Shown in pieces: positions 17,432 to 26,831 of a stretch of 64,000 bases of DNA. The first letter of the stretch is position 1. Every line of letters begins with the position of its first letter. The notes beneath the pieces were generated by a model that had not been told where the DNA came from, did no database searches, and saw only the letters and a program-made list of their open reading frames with translations. Source of the stretch: Streptomyces catenulae (GTDB lineage: Bacteria; Actinomycetota; Actinomycetes; Streptomycetales; Streptomycetaceae); the NCBI RefSeq assembly GCF_000718015.1, contig NZ_JODY01000007.1, forward strand, positions 62,001-126,000, written 5' to 3'. Made by a program: the position numbers and the translations under genes.

Positions 17432-18286
17432 TCAGCGGGTCGCCGCGCGGCGGAACGCCCAGGTCGCGGCGGTCAGCGAGAGCAACCCCACCCCGGCGCA
17501 GACCCCCAGGTCGGCGGCGACCGCGAGCCAGTCCGGGTCCGCGTCGAAGGTGCGGATCAGCGCCTCCACGCCGTACGTCGACGGCAGCAGGTCGCGGGCG
17601 AGGTCCAGGACGGCGGGCAGCCGCTCGGCCGGGAGCACGCCGAGCAGCAGCGCCGCCGACATGCCGAGCTGTCCGCAGAGCGTCGCCAGCTCCTGGCGCG
17701 GCGCGAGCAGCCCGAGGAACGCGCCGAGCCCGGCGAGCGCCGCCCCGGCCAGCGGCAGCACCGCGGCGAGCACCCACAGATGCGCCATCGGCAGCTGGAA
17801 GAGGAGACAGCCGATGACCGCGGTGACGACCGTGCCGGGGACGGTGAACGACGCGTACGCGGCGGCCGCGCCGAGCACCACGGCGGCGGGCGGCACCGGC
17901 AGCGTCGCGTAGTGGTCGAGCCCGCCACCGGCCCGTAGCTGGCCGAAGTACTGGGCGAGGAGGTTGAGGGCGACGAACGCGACGACCAGCACGCTGGACC
18001 CGGCGACCACGGCGCGCGCCTCGGCGGGCCCGTCGGCCACCCCGCGCATCAGGACCATGATCCCGACGGACTGGAAGGTGGCGACGAAGAGCAGTGGGAT
18101 GCGGGCGACCCGGGCGCGGGAGAGCTGGGCGCGGTAGACGGCGCCGAGCGCGGGCAGCAGCCGGGCGCGCGGCGCCAGCGGGGCGGGCCACACCTCCCGG
18201 TCGGGCGCGTCCGGGGCGGCGCCGGGCCGGGCCCGTCCGTCCGCCGCTGCCGCCCCGGCCACGGCCTGCGCCGAAACCCCACTCAC
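17432..18286 (-). CDS. ABC exporter permease
   Basis: A 284-aa ABC-2-type permease with six predicted membrane segments after a polar N-terminus. It lies 34 bases downstream of its ATPase gene, and the pair should form an exporter or drug-resistance type transporter. GTG 18286 was chosen since it follows the ATPase stop; an in-frame GTG nine bases later is also possible. The substrate is not indicated by the neighbours. Confidence 0.85.
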   Translation of the reverse strand: MSGVSAQAVAGAAAADGRARPGAAPDAPDREVWPAPLAPRARLLPALGAVYRAQLSRARVARIPLLFVATFQSVGIMVLMRGVADGPAEARAVVAGSSVLVVAFVALNLLAQYFGQLRAGGGLDHYATLPVPPAAVVLGAAAAYASFTVPGTVVTAVIGCLLFQLPMAHLWVLAAVLPLAGAALAGLGAFLGLLAPRQELATLCGQLGMSAALLLGVLPAERLPAVLDLARDLLPSTYGVEALIRTFDADPDWLAVAADLGVCAGVGLLSLTAATWAFRRAATR

Positions 18287-18320
18287 GCGTTCACTCTGCC
18301 TTTCGGTGCGGCGCGGCCCT

Positions 18321-19331
18321 TCACGCCTTGACCAGTCCCTCGGCACGGCCGCCGAGCGCGAGGTAGACATCCTCCAGGCTCGGGGTGGCGAGGGTGAAAT
18401 CGTCCAGTGCCGCGAAGGCGGCGCCGGAGGTGACGTCGGCGACGGCGGCGCGGGCCCGGTCGGCGGGGAGCCGCAGCGTCCAGCGGCGGCCCGCGACGTG
18501 GGCGGCGGACTCCAGCGCCGCGACCTCGGGGACGTCGAGCGGCGGCCGGTCGCGCCAGACCAGATCGAGGCGGACCTCGTCGCTGACCCGCTCCTTCAGC
18601 CCGCCGGGCGTGTCGCAGGCGATGACCTTGCCGCGGTCGATCACCGCGACGCGGTCCAGGACGGTCTCGGCCTCCAGGACGTTGTGGGTCACCAGCAGCA
18701 CGGTGGCGCCGCGTTCGGCGCGGCGGCGGTCGACGGCGGCCCAGACGGCGCGGCGGGCGACCGGGTCCATGCCGGTGGTCGGCTCGTCCAGGACGAGGAG
18801 CGGGCGGTCGCCGGTGAGGACGGTGGCGAAGCAGGCGAGGCGGCGCTGGCCGCCGGAGAGCTTCTTCAGCGGCCGGTCGGCGAGGGCGTCGAGGGCGAGT
18901 TCGGCGAGGACGGCGTCGCGCTCGGCGCGGGCCTCACCGGGGCCCAGACCGCGCAGTCGGCCGGTGGTCTCCACGGCCAGCGCGACGGTCATCTCGTCGA
19001 GCGCGGTCGACTCCTGGCCGAGGTAGCCGAGGAGGCGGGCGGCGCGCTCGGGGTGGCGGGCCACGTCGTGGCCGAGGACGTGGACGCTGCCGGAGTCGGG
19101 GCGCAGCAGCCCGGTGAGCTGGCGGACCAGGGTGGACTTCCCGGCGCCGTTGGGGCCGAGCAGCCCGAAGATCTCGCCGCGGTGGACGTCGAGGGTGATG
19201 CCGTCGTTGGCGCGTACCGCGGGGGTGCGTGCCGCGCCGCGGCGCCCGCGCGTCGCGGGGTACGTCTTGATCAGGTCCCGCACGGCGCAGACCGTTCCGC
19301 CGTGCTCCGCCTGTTTCGTGCCCGTGCTCAC
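18321..19331 (-). CDS. ABC exporter ATP-binding protein
   Basis: A 336-aa ATPase with Walker A GPNGAGKST, signature KLSGGQRR, Walker B LLVLDEPTTG and switch His LVTHN. The extra 100 residues after the ATPase core are typical of DrrA/CcmA-like drug exporters. The start is GTG 19331. The permease gene follows directly. A role in antibiotic or lipid export is only family inference. Confidence 0.92.
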   Translation of the reverse strand: MSTGTKQAEHGGTVCAVRDLIKTYPATRGRRGAARTPAVRANDGITLDVHRGEIFGLLGPNGAGKSTLVRQLTGLLRPDSGSVHVLGHDVARHPERAARLLGYLGQESTALDEMTVALAVETTGRLRGLGPGEARAERDAVLAELALDALADRPLKKLSGGQRRLACFATVLTGDRPLLVLDEPTTGMDPVARRAVWAAVDRRRAERGATVLLVTHNVLEAETVLDRVAVIDRGKVIACDTPGGLKERVSDEVRLDLVWRDRPPLDVPEVAALESAAHVAGRRWTLRLPADRARAAVADVTSGAAFAALDDFTLATPSLEDVYLALGGRAEGLVKA

Positions 19332-19392
19332 GAGCTACGAGGGTACGCGCCCGCGGGCCGCGTCCGGCCCGCGGGGCGGCGGGCGGGCGGTG

Positions 19393-20667
19393 TCAGTCGG
19401 TGGCGGCGGTGTGTCCGGCGGCGGTGCGCAGGTCCACCTCGCGCCAGAACCCGGCCCGGATCGCGTACCGGTCGTGCTCGTCGATCTGGTCGTCCTTGTG
19501 GGCGAGGAGGCCGAAGCGGGCGGCGTAGCGCAGCAGTTCGCCGTCGATGCGGTGCGGGATGCGCGGGTACTCGGTGGAGAGTTGCTGGAGGTGGACGGTG
19601 TCGGAGAGGCGGTCGGTCCAGCGGCGGGCGAAGACCTGGCCGACCTCGAACGGGTCGCCGCTGACGGCGGTGATGTCCTCCTCGCGGTCGGCCCAGCGCT
19701 GTTCGGCGCTGGTGAGCTGGGCGAGGGTGGGCAGCGAGGCGGTCTCGGAAGGCTCGCCCGCGGGGCCGCCGCGCTCGACCCAGCCGCGGTCGGAGGACCA
19801 GCGGAGGGTGGCGCTCGCGGCGGGCGGCTGCGGGGCGGCGGTGGTGCCGTGGGTGCGGCCGAGACCGGCGAGGTCCTTGGGCGTGGGGACGACCTTGGCG
19901 GTGCCCGAGCCGTTGGTGTCGGCGGGCGCGGACTCGCGGCCCGCGGGCCGGGCGGGTGCCGGAGCCGTCCGCCCGTCGGCTTCGTGCGGCCGGTCGGTGG
20001 TGTCGGAGGTGGACGCGGCGGCGGCAGCGGCGGCCACCGCGGACTCGGGCAGCGGGGCGGAGAGGATCGCGGCGATCTCCGGGCGGGGCACCGGCGGCGG
20101 GGCACAGGGGCCGCCCAGCTCCTTGGGGCGGACCGCGCGGGTGATCCAGGCACGGTCCAGGACCCGGCGCTCGTCGGCCTCGGCGACCAGGTCCTCGGAC
20201 TGGTTGTAGTCGCCGTCGGCCGCCTGCACGGCCCAGAGGTGGACGGCGACGCCGTGCTCCTTGGCGGACATCAGACCGGGCAGCAGATCACCGTCGCCGG
20301 TGACCAGCACGATGTCCGAGCAGGCGCGGTTCCGGGCGAGTTCGGTCAGCTCGGCGTGCATGGCGGCGTCCACGCCCTTCTGCGCCCAGCGGCCGTCGCT
20401 GCGGGTCAGGGCGCCCAGCCGGACGGTGACGCGGGGCATGACGCGCAGCCGCCGGTGTTCGGGCTGCGGGACGCGGTCGGGGGCGCCGTCGAACCAGTAG
20501 ATCCGCAGCAGCGGCCGTTCGGTGTCGGCCTCGGCGCGGCGGCGCAGCCCCTGGATGAGGGCCGCGTGGTCCACGGTGATCCGGGACCGGGCGGGTTCTC
20601 CGGCAAGCAGGCTGGCGGCGGCGCCGAGCAAGTAACCGGCGTCCACCAGGACGACGCAGCGATCCAC
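19393..20667 (-). CDS. NYN-domain (PIN-like) protein
   Basis: A 424-aa protein. The N-terminal domain of about 170 residues has the acidic sites of NYN nucleases: VVLVDAGYLLG, DAAMHAELTEL and DIVLVTGDGDLLPG. An Ala/Pro-rich linker (about 185-330) leads to a conserved C-terminal domain of about 95 residues. GTG 20667 was chosen because AGAGGGTGG is well placed and the conserved core starts there. NYN domains act as RNases in several systems; the RNA target is unknown here. It is divergent from a 57-aa protein gene. Confidence 0.85.
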   Translation of the reverse strand: MDRCVVLVDAGYLLGAAASLLAGEPARSRITVDHAALIQGLRRRAEADTERPLLRIYWFDGAPDRVPQPEHRRLRVMPRVTVRLGALTRSDGRWAQKGVDAAMHAELTELARNRACSDIVLVTGDGDLLPGLMSAKEHGVAVHLWAVQAADGDYNQSEDLVAEADERRVLDRAWITRAVRPKELGGPCAPPPVPRPEIAAILSAPLPESAVAAAAAAASTSDTTDRPHEADGRTAPAPARPAGRESAPADTNGSGTAKVVPTPKDLAGLGRTHGTTAAPQPPAASATLRWSSDRGWVERGGPAGEPSETASLPTLAQLTSAEQRWADREEDITAVSGDPFEVGQVFARRWTDRLSDTVHLQQLSTEYPRIPHRIDGELLRYAARFGLLAHKDDQIDEHDRYAIRAGFWREVDLRTAAGHTAATD

Positions 20668-20939
20668 GATCCACCCTCTTCCCTGGAGGTGCTGAAGTCC
20701 GATCGCCCCCCGGTGCGAGTTTCCTTCGGCTTTCCATCGAGTCTGCCCGACCGTACGGGGGTTAACTGCCGGAACTCGATCTTCGGCGTGGCGGATGGCG
20801 CGGAAGCGCGGGCCGAGGGCGCGGGCGCGGCGCGCGGATCCCCTTCTCACTCATGGTAATTGCCGGACATGCACGCTTTCGTCCCGCGTGTAAGTCTGGT
20901 CACGGCCCGATCACAGGATCCCCTTCAGGAGGCACGGTC

Positions 20940-21113
20940 ATGGCCAAGCACAAGAAGGACCGAAGTAAGCAGCAGCGGGGCGGCCCGGCCCAGCAGGGTC
21001 GCGAGGACGCGCAGAAGTCGACGATCGAGGCGATCCAGCAGCGGCCGCAGGCCGCGCAGGGCAGCCCGGCGGACGTCGCGCGCAAGCACCAGCGGCGGTT
21101 CGGGCACAACTGA
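20940..21113 (+). CDS. Small basic hydrophilic protein, 57 aa
   Basis: A 57-aa Lys/Arg/Gln-rich protein beginning MAKHKKDRSKQQRGG and ending RKHQRRFGHN, with no hydrophobic segment or cysteine. An AGGAGG ribosome site lies about 10 bases before the ATG, which makes expression likely. It looks like a nucleic-acid- or ribosome-associated protein, but no known domain is recognised. It is followed by a strong terminator shared with dnaE. Confidence 0.75.
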   Translation: MAKHKKDRSKQQRGGPAQQGREDAQKSTIEAIQQRPQAAQGSPADVARKHQRRFGHN

Positions 21114-21162
21114 CCCGGCCGTCACCGGCGGCGTCGTAACGGACGCCCGCCGCACAGAAGTT

Positions 21163-21193
21163 GAGGGGCGCGCCCGTGGCGGGCGCGCCCCTC
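21163..21193. terminator. Bidirectional terminator
   Basis: GAGGGGCGCGCCC-GTGGC-GGGCGCGCCCCTC is a perfect 13-bp stem with a 5-base loop between the convergent stops of the 57-aa gene (21113) and dnaE (21209). Confidence 0.85.
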
Positions 21194-21208
21194 GGGGGTT
21201 CGGTCGGC

Positions 21209-24200
21209 TCAGCCGGCCAGGCAGGACGGGCCGAGCAGCACCTTCAGATCGCCGAAGAGCGAGGGATCGGGCGTGACGCGGTGCCGGTCGAGGCGGAGGA
21301 CCGTGGTCTTGCGGGTGCCCTGGAGCTTGATCCGCACCTCGGTGGAGCCGCGGTGGCTGGTCAGCACCTCGCCGAGCTTCTCGACCAGCGGCGGGGTGAC
21401 CTTCAGCGTCGGGATGGTGATCGTCACCGGGGCGTTGGCGCCCGCCTCCGAGAGGTCGGGGACCATCATCTCCATGGCGACCAGCCGCGGCACGTCCTCG
21501 CGCTTGTCGAGGCGTCCCTTGACGAAGACCACCGCGTCCTCGACGAGCTGGGTGGAGACCAGTTGGTAGGTGGCGGGGAAGAACATGCAGTCCAGCGAGC
21601 CCGCGAGGTCCTCGACGGTGGCGATGGCCCAGGCGTTGCCCTGCTTGGTCATCTTCCGCTGGAGGCCGGAGATGATGCCGCCGATGGTGACGATCGAGCC
21701 GTCGGAGTAGTCGCCGCCGGTCAGCTGGGCGATGGCGGCGTCCGCCTTGTCCGACAGGACGTGCTCCAGACCGAACAGCGGGTGGTCGGAGACGTAGAGG
21801 CCCAGCATCTCCCGCTCCTGGGCGAGGAGGTACGTCTTGTCCCACTCGACGTCGGAGAACTCGACGTCGAGGCCGAAACCGGGGCCGTCGTCGGCGCTGT
21901 CGTCGCCCATGCCGCCGAAGAGGTCGAACTGCCCCTCGGCCTCCTTCCGCTTGACCTGGACGACGTTGTCGATCATCGGCTCGTACTGTGCGGTGAGGCC
22001 CTTGCGGGTGTGCCCCATCTCGTCGAACGCGCCCGCCTTGATCAGCGATTCGGTGGTGCGCTTGTTGCAGACGACCGCGTCGACCTTGTCGAGGTAGTCG
22101 GGGAAGGAGCTGTACTTCCCCTTGGCCTTGCGGCAGCGGATGATCGAATCGACGACGTTCTGGCCGACGTTACGGACCGCGGTGAGGCCGAAGAGGATCA
22201 CGTCGTCGCCCTGGGCGGCGAAGTTGGCCAGCGATTCGTTGACGTTCGGCGGGAGCACCTTGATGCCCATGCGGCGGCACTCGTTCAGATAGACCGCCGA
22301 CTTGTCCTTGTCGTCGCGGACCGAGGTGAGCAGCGCGGACATGTACTCGGCCGGGTAGTTGGCCTTGAGATAGGCGGTCCAGTAGGTGACCAGGCCGTAC
22401 GCGGAGGAGTGTGCCTTGTTGAAGGCGTAACCGGCGAACGGGACCAGGACGTCCCACAGCGCCTGGATCGCCTGGTCGCTGAAGCCGTTCTTCTTCGCGC
22501 CCGCCTGGAAGAGGACGAAGTTCTTCTCCAGCTCCTCGGGCTTCTTCTTGCCCATGACGCGGCGGAGGATGTCGGCCTCGCCGAGCGAGTACCCGGCGAC
22601 GATCTGGGCGGCCTTCTGGACCTGCTCCTGGTAGACGATGAGGCCGTAGGTGAGGCCCAGGACCTCCTTGAGCGGCTCCTCCAGCTCCGGGTGGATCGGG
22701 GTGATCTCCTGGCGGCCGTTCTTGCGCTCGGCGTAGTTGGTGTGGGAGTTCATGCCCATCGGGCCCGGGCGGTACAGGGCCGAGACGGCGGAAATGTCCT
22801 CGAAGTTGTCGGGCTGCATCTGGCGCAGCAGCGACCGCATCGGACCGCCGTCGAACTGGAAGACGCCGAGCGTGTCACCGCGGCAGAGGAGTTCGTACGT
22901 CTTGGGGTCGTCCAGCGGGATCTCCAGGAGGTCCAGCTTGATGCCCTTGTTGGCCTCCACCATCTTGACGGCGTCGTCCATGATGGTGAGGTTGCGCAGG
23001 CCCAGGAAGTCCATCTTCAGCAGGCCCAGCGACTCGCACTGGGGGTAGTCCCACTGTGTGATGGTCACGCCGTCGGTGTGCCGCGTCCACAGCGGGGCGT
23101 GGTCGACGATCGGCTCGCTGGACATGATCACGCCCGCCGCGTGCACACCCATCTGCCGGACCAGCCCCTCGACGCCCTTGGCGGTGTCGATGACCTTCTT
23201 GACGTCCGGCTCGTTCTCGTACATCCCCCGGATCTCGCCCGCCTCGCTGTAGCGGGGGTGCTGGGGGTCGGTGATGCCGGAGAGGTCGATGCCCTTGCCG
23301 AGGACGTCGGCGGGCATCGCCTTGGTGAGGCGGTCGCCCATCGCGTACGGGTAGCCGAGGACGCGGGCGGAGTCCTTGATGGCGTTCTTCGCCTTGATCT
23401 TGCCGTAGGTGCCGATCATGGCGACCTTGTCGGCGCCGTACTTCTCGGTGACGTACCGGATCACCTCGACGCGCCTGCGCTCGTCGAAGTCGATGTCGAC
23501 GTCGGGCATGGAGACACGCTCGGGGTTGAGGAACCGCTCGAAGATCAGTCCGTGCTCGATCGGGTCGAGGTCGGTGATGCCCATGGCGTACGCGACGATC
23601 GAACCGGCCGCGGAGCCTCGGCCCGGGCCCACCGCGATGCCGTTGTTCTTCGCCCACATGATGAAGTCGGCGACGACGAGGAAGTACCCCGGGAACCCCA
23701 TCTGGATGATGATGTCCATCTCGTACTCCGCCTGCTTCTGGCGGTCGTCGGGGATGCCGTTGGGGAAGCGGCGGGCCATGCCGCGCCGGACCTCCTCCTG
23801 GAACCAGGTGACCTCGGTGAAGCCCTCGGGGATGTCGAACTTCGGCATCAGGTCGCGCTTTTCGAACATGCCCTCGGTGTCGATCTGCTGCGCGACCAGG
23901 AGGGTGTTGCGGCACCCCTCCTGCCAGGCGTCCGAGGAGTCGATGGCGTACATCTCGTCGGTCGACTTGAGGTAGTAGCCGGTGCCGTCGAAGCGGAAGC
24001 GGTCGGGGTCGGAGAGGTTCTTGCCGGTCTGGATGCACAGCAGCGCGTCGTGGGCGGTGGCCTCGTGCGCGTAGGTGTAGTGCGAGTCGTTGGTGACCAG
24101 CGGCGGGATGCCGACCTCCTTGCCGATCTTGAGGAGGTCCTCGCGGACCCGGCGCTCGATGTCGATGCCGTGGTCCATCAGCTCCAGGAAGTACCGGTCC

Positions 24201-24751
24201 TTGCCGAAGATGTCCTGGTACTCACCGGCGGCCTTCCGCGCCTCGTCGTACTGGCCCAGCCGCAGGCGGGTCTGGAGCTCGCCGGAGGGGCAGCCGGTGG
24301 AGGCGATCAGGCCCTCGGACCACTGGGCGATGGTCTCCTTGTCCATCCGCGGCCACTTCTGGAGCCAGCCCTCGGCGTAGGCGTCCGAGGAGAGGCGGAA
24401 GAGGTTGTGCAGACCGGTCTTGTTCGCCGCCCAGATCGTCTTGTGGGTGTAACCACCGGAACCGGAGACGTCGTCGCGCTTCTGGTGCGGCTGACCCCAC
24501 TGGATCTTGCGCTTGTGCTTGCGGGAGGCCGGGGCGACGTACGCCTCGATGCCGATGATCGGGGTGACCCCGGCCTTCTGGGCGGAGTGGAAGAAGTCGT
24601 ACGCGCCGTGGAGGTTGCCGTGGTCGGACATGGCGATGTGCGTCATGCCCATCTCGTTGCACGCGGCGAACATGTCCTTGAGCCGCGCGGCACCGTCCAG
24701 CAGCGAGTACTGGGTGTGGACGTGCAGGTGCGTGAAGGGCGGCTTGGCCAC
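21209..24751 (-). CDS. dnaE: DNA polymerase III alpha subunit
   Basis: An 1180-aa C-family replicative polymerase (DnaE1 type), matching the length of streptomycete DnaE. The PHP domain starts FTHLHVHTQYSLLDGA; the catalytic aspartates are in MPDVDIDFDERRR; a fingers/thumb region and helix-hairpin-helix follow, with an OB-fold near residues 1000-1080 (IVTIGGIISGLQRK). The start is GTG 24751 with GGAGG upstream. It is transcribed alone and ends at a strong hairpin. Confidence 0.97.
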   Translation of the reverse strand: MAKPPFTHLHVHTQYSLLDGAARLKDMFAACNEMGMTHIAMSDHGNLHGAYDFFHSAQKAGVTPIIGIEAYVAPASRKHKRKIQWGQPHQKRDDVSGSGGYTHKTIWAANKTGLHNLFRLSSDAYAEGWLQKWPRMDKETIAQWSEGLIASTGCPSGELQTRLRLGQYDEARKAAGEYQDIFGKDRYFLELMDHGIDIERRVREDLLKIGKEVGIPPLVTNDSHYTYAHEATAHDALLCIQTGKNLSDPDRFRFDGTGYYLKSTDEMYAIDSSDAWQEGCRNTLLVAQQIDTEGMFEKRDLMPKFDIPEGFTEVTWFQEEVRRGMARRFPNGIPDDRQKQAEYEMDIIIQMGFPGYFLVVADFIMWAKNNGIAVGPGRGSAAGSIVAYAMGITDLDPIEHGLIFERFLNPERVSMPDVDIDFDERRRVEVIRYVTEKYGADKVAMIGTYGKIKAKNAIKDSARVLGYPYAMGDRLTKAMPADVLGKGIDLSGITDPQHPRYSEAGEIRGMYENEPDVKKVIDTAKGVEGLVRQMGVHAAGVIMSSEPIVDHAPLWTRHTDGVTITQWDYPQCESLGLLKMDFLGLRNLTIMDDAVKMVEANKGIKLDLLEIPLDDPKTYELLCRGDTLGVFQFDGGPMRSLLRQMQPDNFEDISAVSALYRPGPMGMNSHTNYAERKNGRQEITPIHPELEEPLKEVLGLTYGLIVYQEQVQKAAQIVAGYSLGEADILRRVMGKKKPEELEKNFVLFQAGAKKNGFSDQAIQALWDVLVPFAGYAFNKAHSSAYGLVTYWTAYLKANYPAEYMSALLTSVRDDKDKSAVYLNECRRMGIKVLPPNVNESLANFAAQGDDVILFGLTAVRNVGQNVVDSIIRCRKAKGKYSSFPDYLDKVDAVVCNKRTTESLIKAGAFDEMGHTRKGLTAQYEPMIDNVVQVKRKEAEGQFDLFGGMGDDSADDGPGFGLDVEFSDVEWDKTYLLAQEREMLGLYVSDHPLFGLEHVLSDKADAAIAQLTGGDYSDGSIVTIGGIISGLQRKMTKQGNAWAIATVEDLAGSLDCMFFPATYQLVSTQLVEDAVVFVKGRLDKREDVPRLVAMEMMVPDLSEAGANAPVTITIPTLKVTPPLVEKLGEVLTSHRGSTEVRIKLQGTRKTTVLRLDRHRVTPDPSLFGDLKVLLGPSCLAG

Positions 24752-24848
24752 GGCGGGAGACCTCCGGAGACGGGCGGCGGACGGGGGCACGACGAGGGGA
24801 CGGACGGCGCCGGGGGCGCCGCACCGCGGATCGTGTGGGCAGCTTCGA

Positions 24849-24854
24849 AGTCTA
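24849..24854 (-). promoter_or_regulatory. Candidate -10 box (TAGACT) of dnaE
   Basis: TAGACT on the minus strand, about 95 bases before the dnaE GTG, matches TANNNT. No convincing -35 hexamer lies at the correct spacing, so this is tentative. Confidence 0.35.
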
Positions 24855-24997
24855 CGGCCCGGCACCGACAACACGGCTCCGCCGCGACCCGGAACCCGGC
24901 CCTCCGCGGGCCGCGCCGCTCCCGGGCCGCCGGGGACCGGCGCCGTCCCCGCACCCTCGGGGAACACCTGCGCGGGTTCATGGCACACTCGCTGGCA

Positions 24998-25672
24998 ATG
25001 GACATCTCGGCGGCACACCTGCGGGCGGTGCGTGCGGCGCTTTTCACAGCGCTGTGCGTGGCGCTGTCCGCGGCGTCCCATGTGCTGCTGACCCGGATGC
25101 CGCTGCCGCTGACCACCGTCGCCGTCGTCTCGGCCGGGGTCTTCGCCCTGGCCTACGCGCTGGCCGGCGGGGAGCGCAGCTTCGGGCGGATCGCCGCGCT
25201 GCTGCTGCCGCTGGAGCTGGCCGCCGACGCGGTCTTCAGCTACGGCCAGCACGCCTGCTACGGCCGCTCCGGCGGCCCGGTGACCGGTCCGCTGCACACC
25301 CTGGGCATCGATCTGCTCTGCGGCGGCGGTGACGTCGGCACCCCGCTCGCCCAGTTCTCCGGCCACGGCACCGGGCCGCTGCTCGCCTTCCCCGCCGGGT
25401 CCGGCTGGCTGCTGCTCGGCGCGCATCTGCTGGTCGGGCTGGTGGCCGCCGCCTGGCTGCGCCGCGGCGAGGCGGCGCTGGCGCAGCTGCTCGGCGCGGT
25501 CGCGCACTTCGCGTTCCGCCCGCTGCTGGCCGCCGTCGCGCTGACCGTACGGGTGCCCGTGCCGGAGCGCCCGGCCGCCCGCCGTGCCGCCGACGGCCCG
25601 CCTGCGCCCCGGCCACCGCTGCTGGTGCACTCCGTCGTCCGCCGTGGACCGCCCTGCGTGCTCGCTGCCTGA
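24998..25672 (+). CDS. Integral membrane protein, unknown function
   Basis: A 224-aa protein with about five hydrophobic segments and a polar Arg/Pro-rich C-terminal tail. It has conserved-looking cysteine pairs (QHACYG and DLLCGGG) in an extracytoplasmic loop. ATG 24998 (MDISAAHLRAVR) is preferred; ATG 24980 in the same frame would add six residues. No ribosome site is visible for either. It lies just upstream of two thioredoxin-fold genes, so the loop cysteines may be linked to redox proteins, which is inference. Confidence 0.7.
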   Translation: MDISAAHLRAVRAALFTALCVALSAASHVLLTRMPLPLTTVAVVSAGVFALAYALAGGERSFGRIAALLLPLELAADAVFSYGQHACYGRSGGPVTGPLHTLGIDLLCGGGDVGTPLAQFSGHGTGPLLAFPAGSGWLLLGAHLLVGLVAAAWLRRGEAALAQLLGAVAHFAFRPLLAAVALTVRVPVPERPAARRAADGPPAPRPPLLVHSVVRRGPPCVLAA

Positions 25673-25765
25673 GCCCTACGGGGCCGCAGCACGCGTACCG
25701 CCCTCCCCGGGGCGTACGCGCCGGACGCACCGCACCCTTCCCACGGATTTCCACGGAGACACCCC

Positions 25766-26635
25766 ATGAGCAACCGGAACACCCAGGCCAACAAGCAGGC
25801 GGCGCGCGAGCGGCTGCGTGCCGAGCGTGAGCGGCAGGCGAAGAAGGACAAGATGCGGCGGCAGCTGACCGTCGGCGGCGCGATCGTCGCGGTGCTGGCG
25901 ATCGCCGGTGGCATCGGCGTCATGGTCGCCAAGTCGGGCGGCGGCGACGGCGGCTCCGGTGACACCGCCACCGTCAGCGACATGGCCGGGAACGACAAGG
26001 CGTGGGCGAAGGCGGCCAAGGCCAAGCTGGTCGAGCCCGCGCACACCTCCGGCGACAAGGGCACCACCGTCGTCATCGGCAAGGCGGACGCCAAGCACAC
26101 CCTGGACCTCTTCGAGGACCCGCGCTGCCCGGGCTGCGCGGGCTTCGAGCAGAACGTCGGCGAGACCGTCCAGAAGGACATCGCGGACGGCAAGTACAAG
26201 GCCCGGTTCCACCTGGCGACCTTCCTGGACGCCAACCTCAAGGGCACCGGCTCCAAGAACGCGCTCAGCGCCCTGGGCTCGGCGCTGAACGTCAGCCCGG
26301 AGGCGTTCTTGAAGTACAAGGAAGCCCTGTACTCCAAGGAGTTCCACCCGGACGAGATGGGTCCGGACAAGTTCGCCGACGACGCGTACCTGATCAAGGT
26401 CGCCGACACGGTGCCCGCGCTGAAGGGCAACAAGGACTTCGAGAAGGCCGTGACCTCGGGCACGTACGACCGCTGGGCGCTGGAGATGTCCGTCGAGTTC
26501 AACTCGCACAACGTCAACAACACCCCGACGATCAAGCTCGACGACAAGGTGATCGGTCTGGACAGCGGCCCGAACAAGGTCGCCCCGACCACCCCGCAGG
26601 ACTTCAACCGCCTCGTCGACGCGGGTCTGAAGTAA
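25766..26635 (+). CDS. Membrane-anchored DsbA-like thioredoxin-fold protein (first copy)
   Basis: A 289-aa protein. A charged cytoplasmic N-terminus (residues 1-33) is followed by one membrane segment (about 34-55) and an extracytoplasmic thioredoxin-like domain with CPGC at 121-124 in EDPRCPGCAGFE. The helical insertion and the cis-proline region (NNTPTI) fit the DsbA family. It should catalyse disulfide formation or isomerisation outside the membrane. ATG 25766 follows GGAGACACC. The next gene is a clear paralogue. Confidence 0.92.
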   Translation: MSNRNTQANKQAARERLRAERERQAKKDKMRRQLTVGGAIVAVLAIAGGIGVMVAKSGGGDGGSGDTATVSDMAGNDKAWAKAAKAKLVEPAHTSGDKGTTVVIGKADAKHTLDLFEDPRCPGCAGFEQNVGETVQKDIADGKYKARFHLATFLDANLKGTGSKNALSALGSALNVSPEAFLKYKEALYSKEFHPDEMGPDKFADDAYLIKVADTVPALKGNKDFEKAVTSGTYDRWALEMSVEFNSHNVNNTPTIKLDDKVIGLDSGPNKVAPTTPQDFNRLVDAGLK

Positions 26636-26685
26636 CGCGCCGGGCGGCGGGCCCGCGCCCGCCGCCCGATGCCAAATCTTGACTC

Positions 26686-26715
26686 GGGAGTCTGCCGTGC
26701 ACATGGCAGACTCCC
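26686..26715. terminator. Perfect hairpin between the two thioredoxin-fold genes
   Basis: GGGAGTCTGCC-GTGCACAT-GGCAGACTCCC is a perfect 11-bp inverted repeat with an 8-base loop, 50 bases after the first gene. It can act as a terminator or as a binding site. A TTGACT directly before it resembles a -35 hexamer, so it might also regulate the second gene. Confidence 0.55.
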
Positions 26716-26831
26716 GGCATGCCCCCCACCCTCCGTCTGATCCGCTGTCTGCCGCACCGCGGCCCACCGCCGTCCGGTGCGTACGCCGTCGACGCAACTG
26801 CCAGCCGCAGCACCGAGGGATCGGGACAGAG

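Noticed and set aside
21161..25672. Open frame of about 1500 codons on the plus strand antisense to dnaE
   Set aside because: It mirrors dnaE in high-GC DNA, has low-complexity composition and no family motifs; dnaE itself is certain. Only its last part, from 24998, is a real gene.
26703..26831. Longer N-terminus for the second thioredoxin-fold protein from ATG 26703
   Set aside because: It would begin inside the perfect hairpin and has no ribosome site, and the paralogue starts at the position matching 26832.
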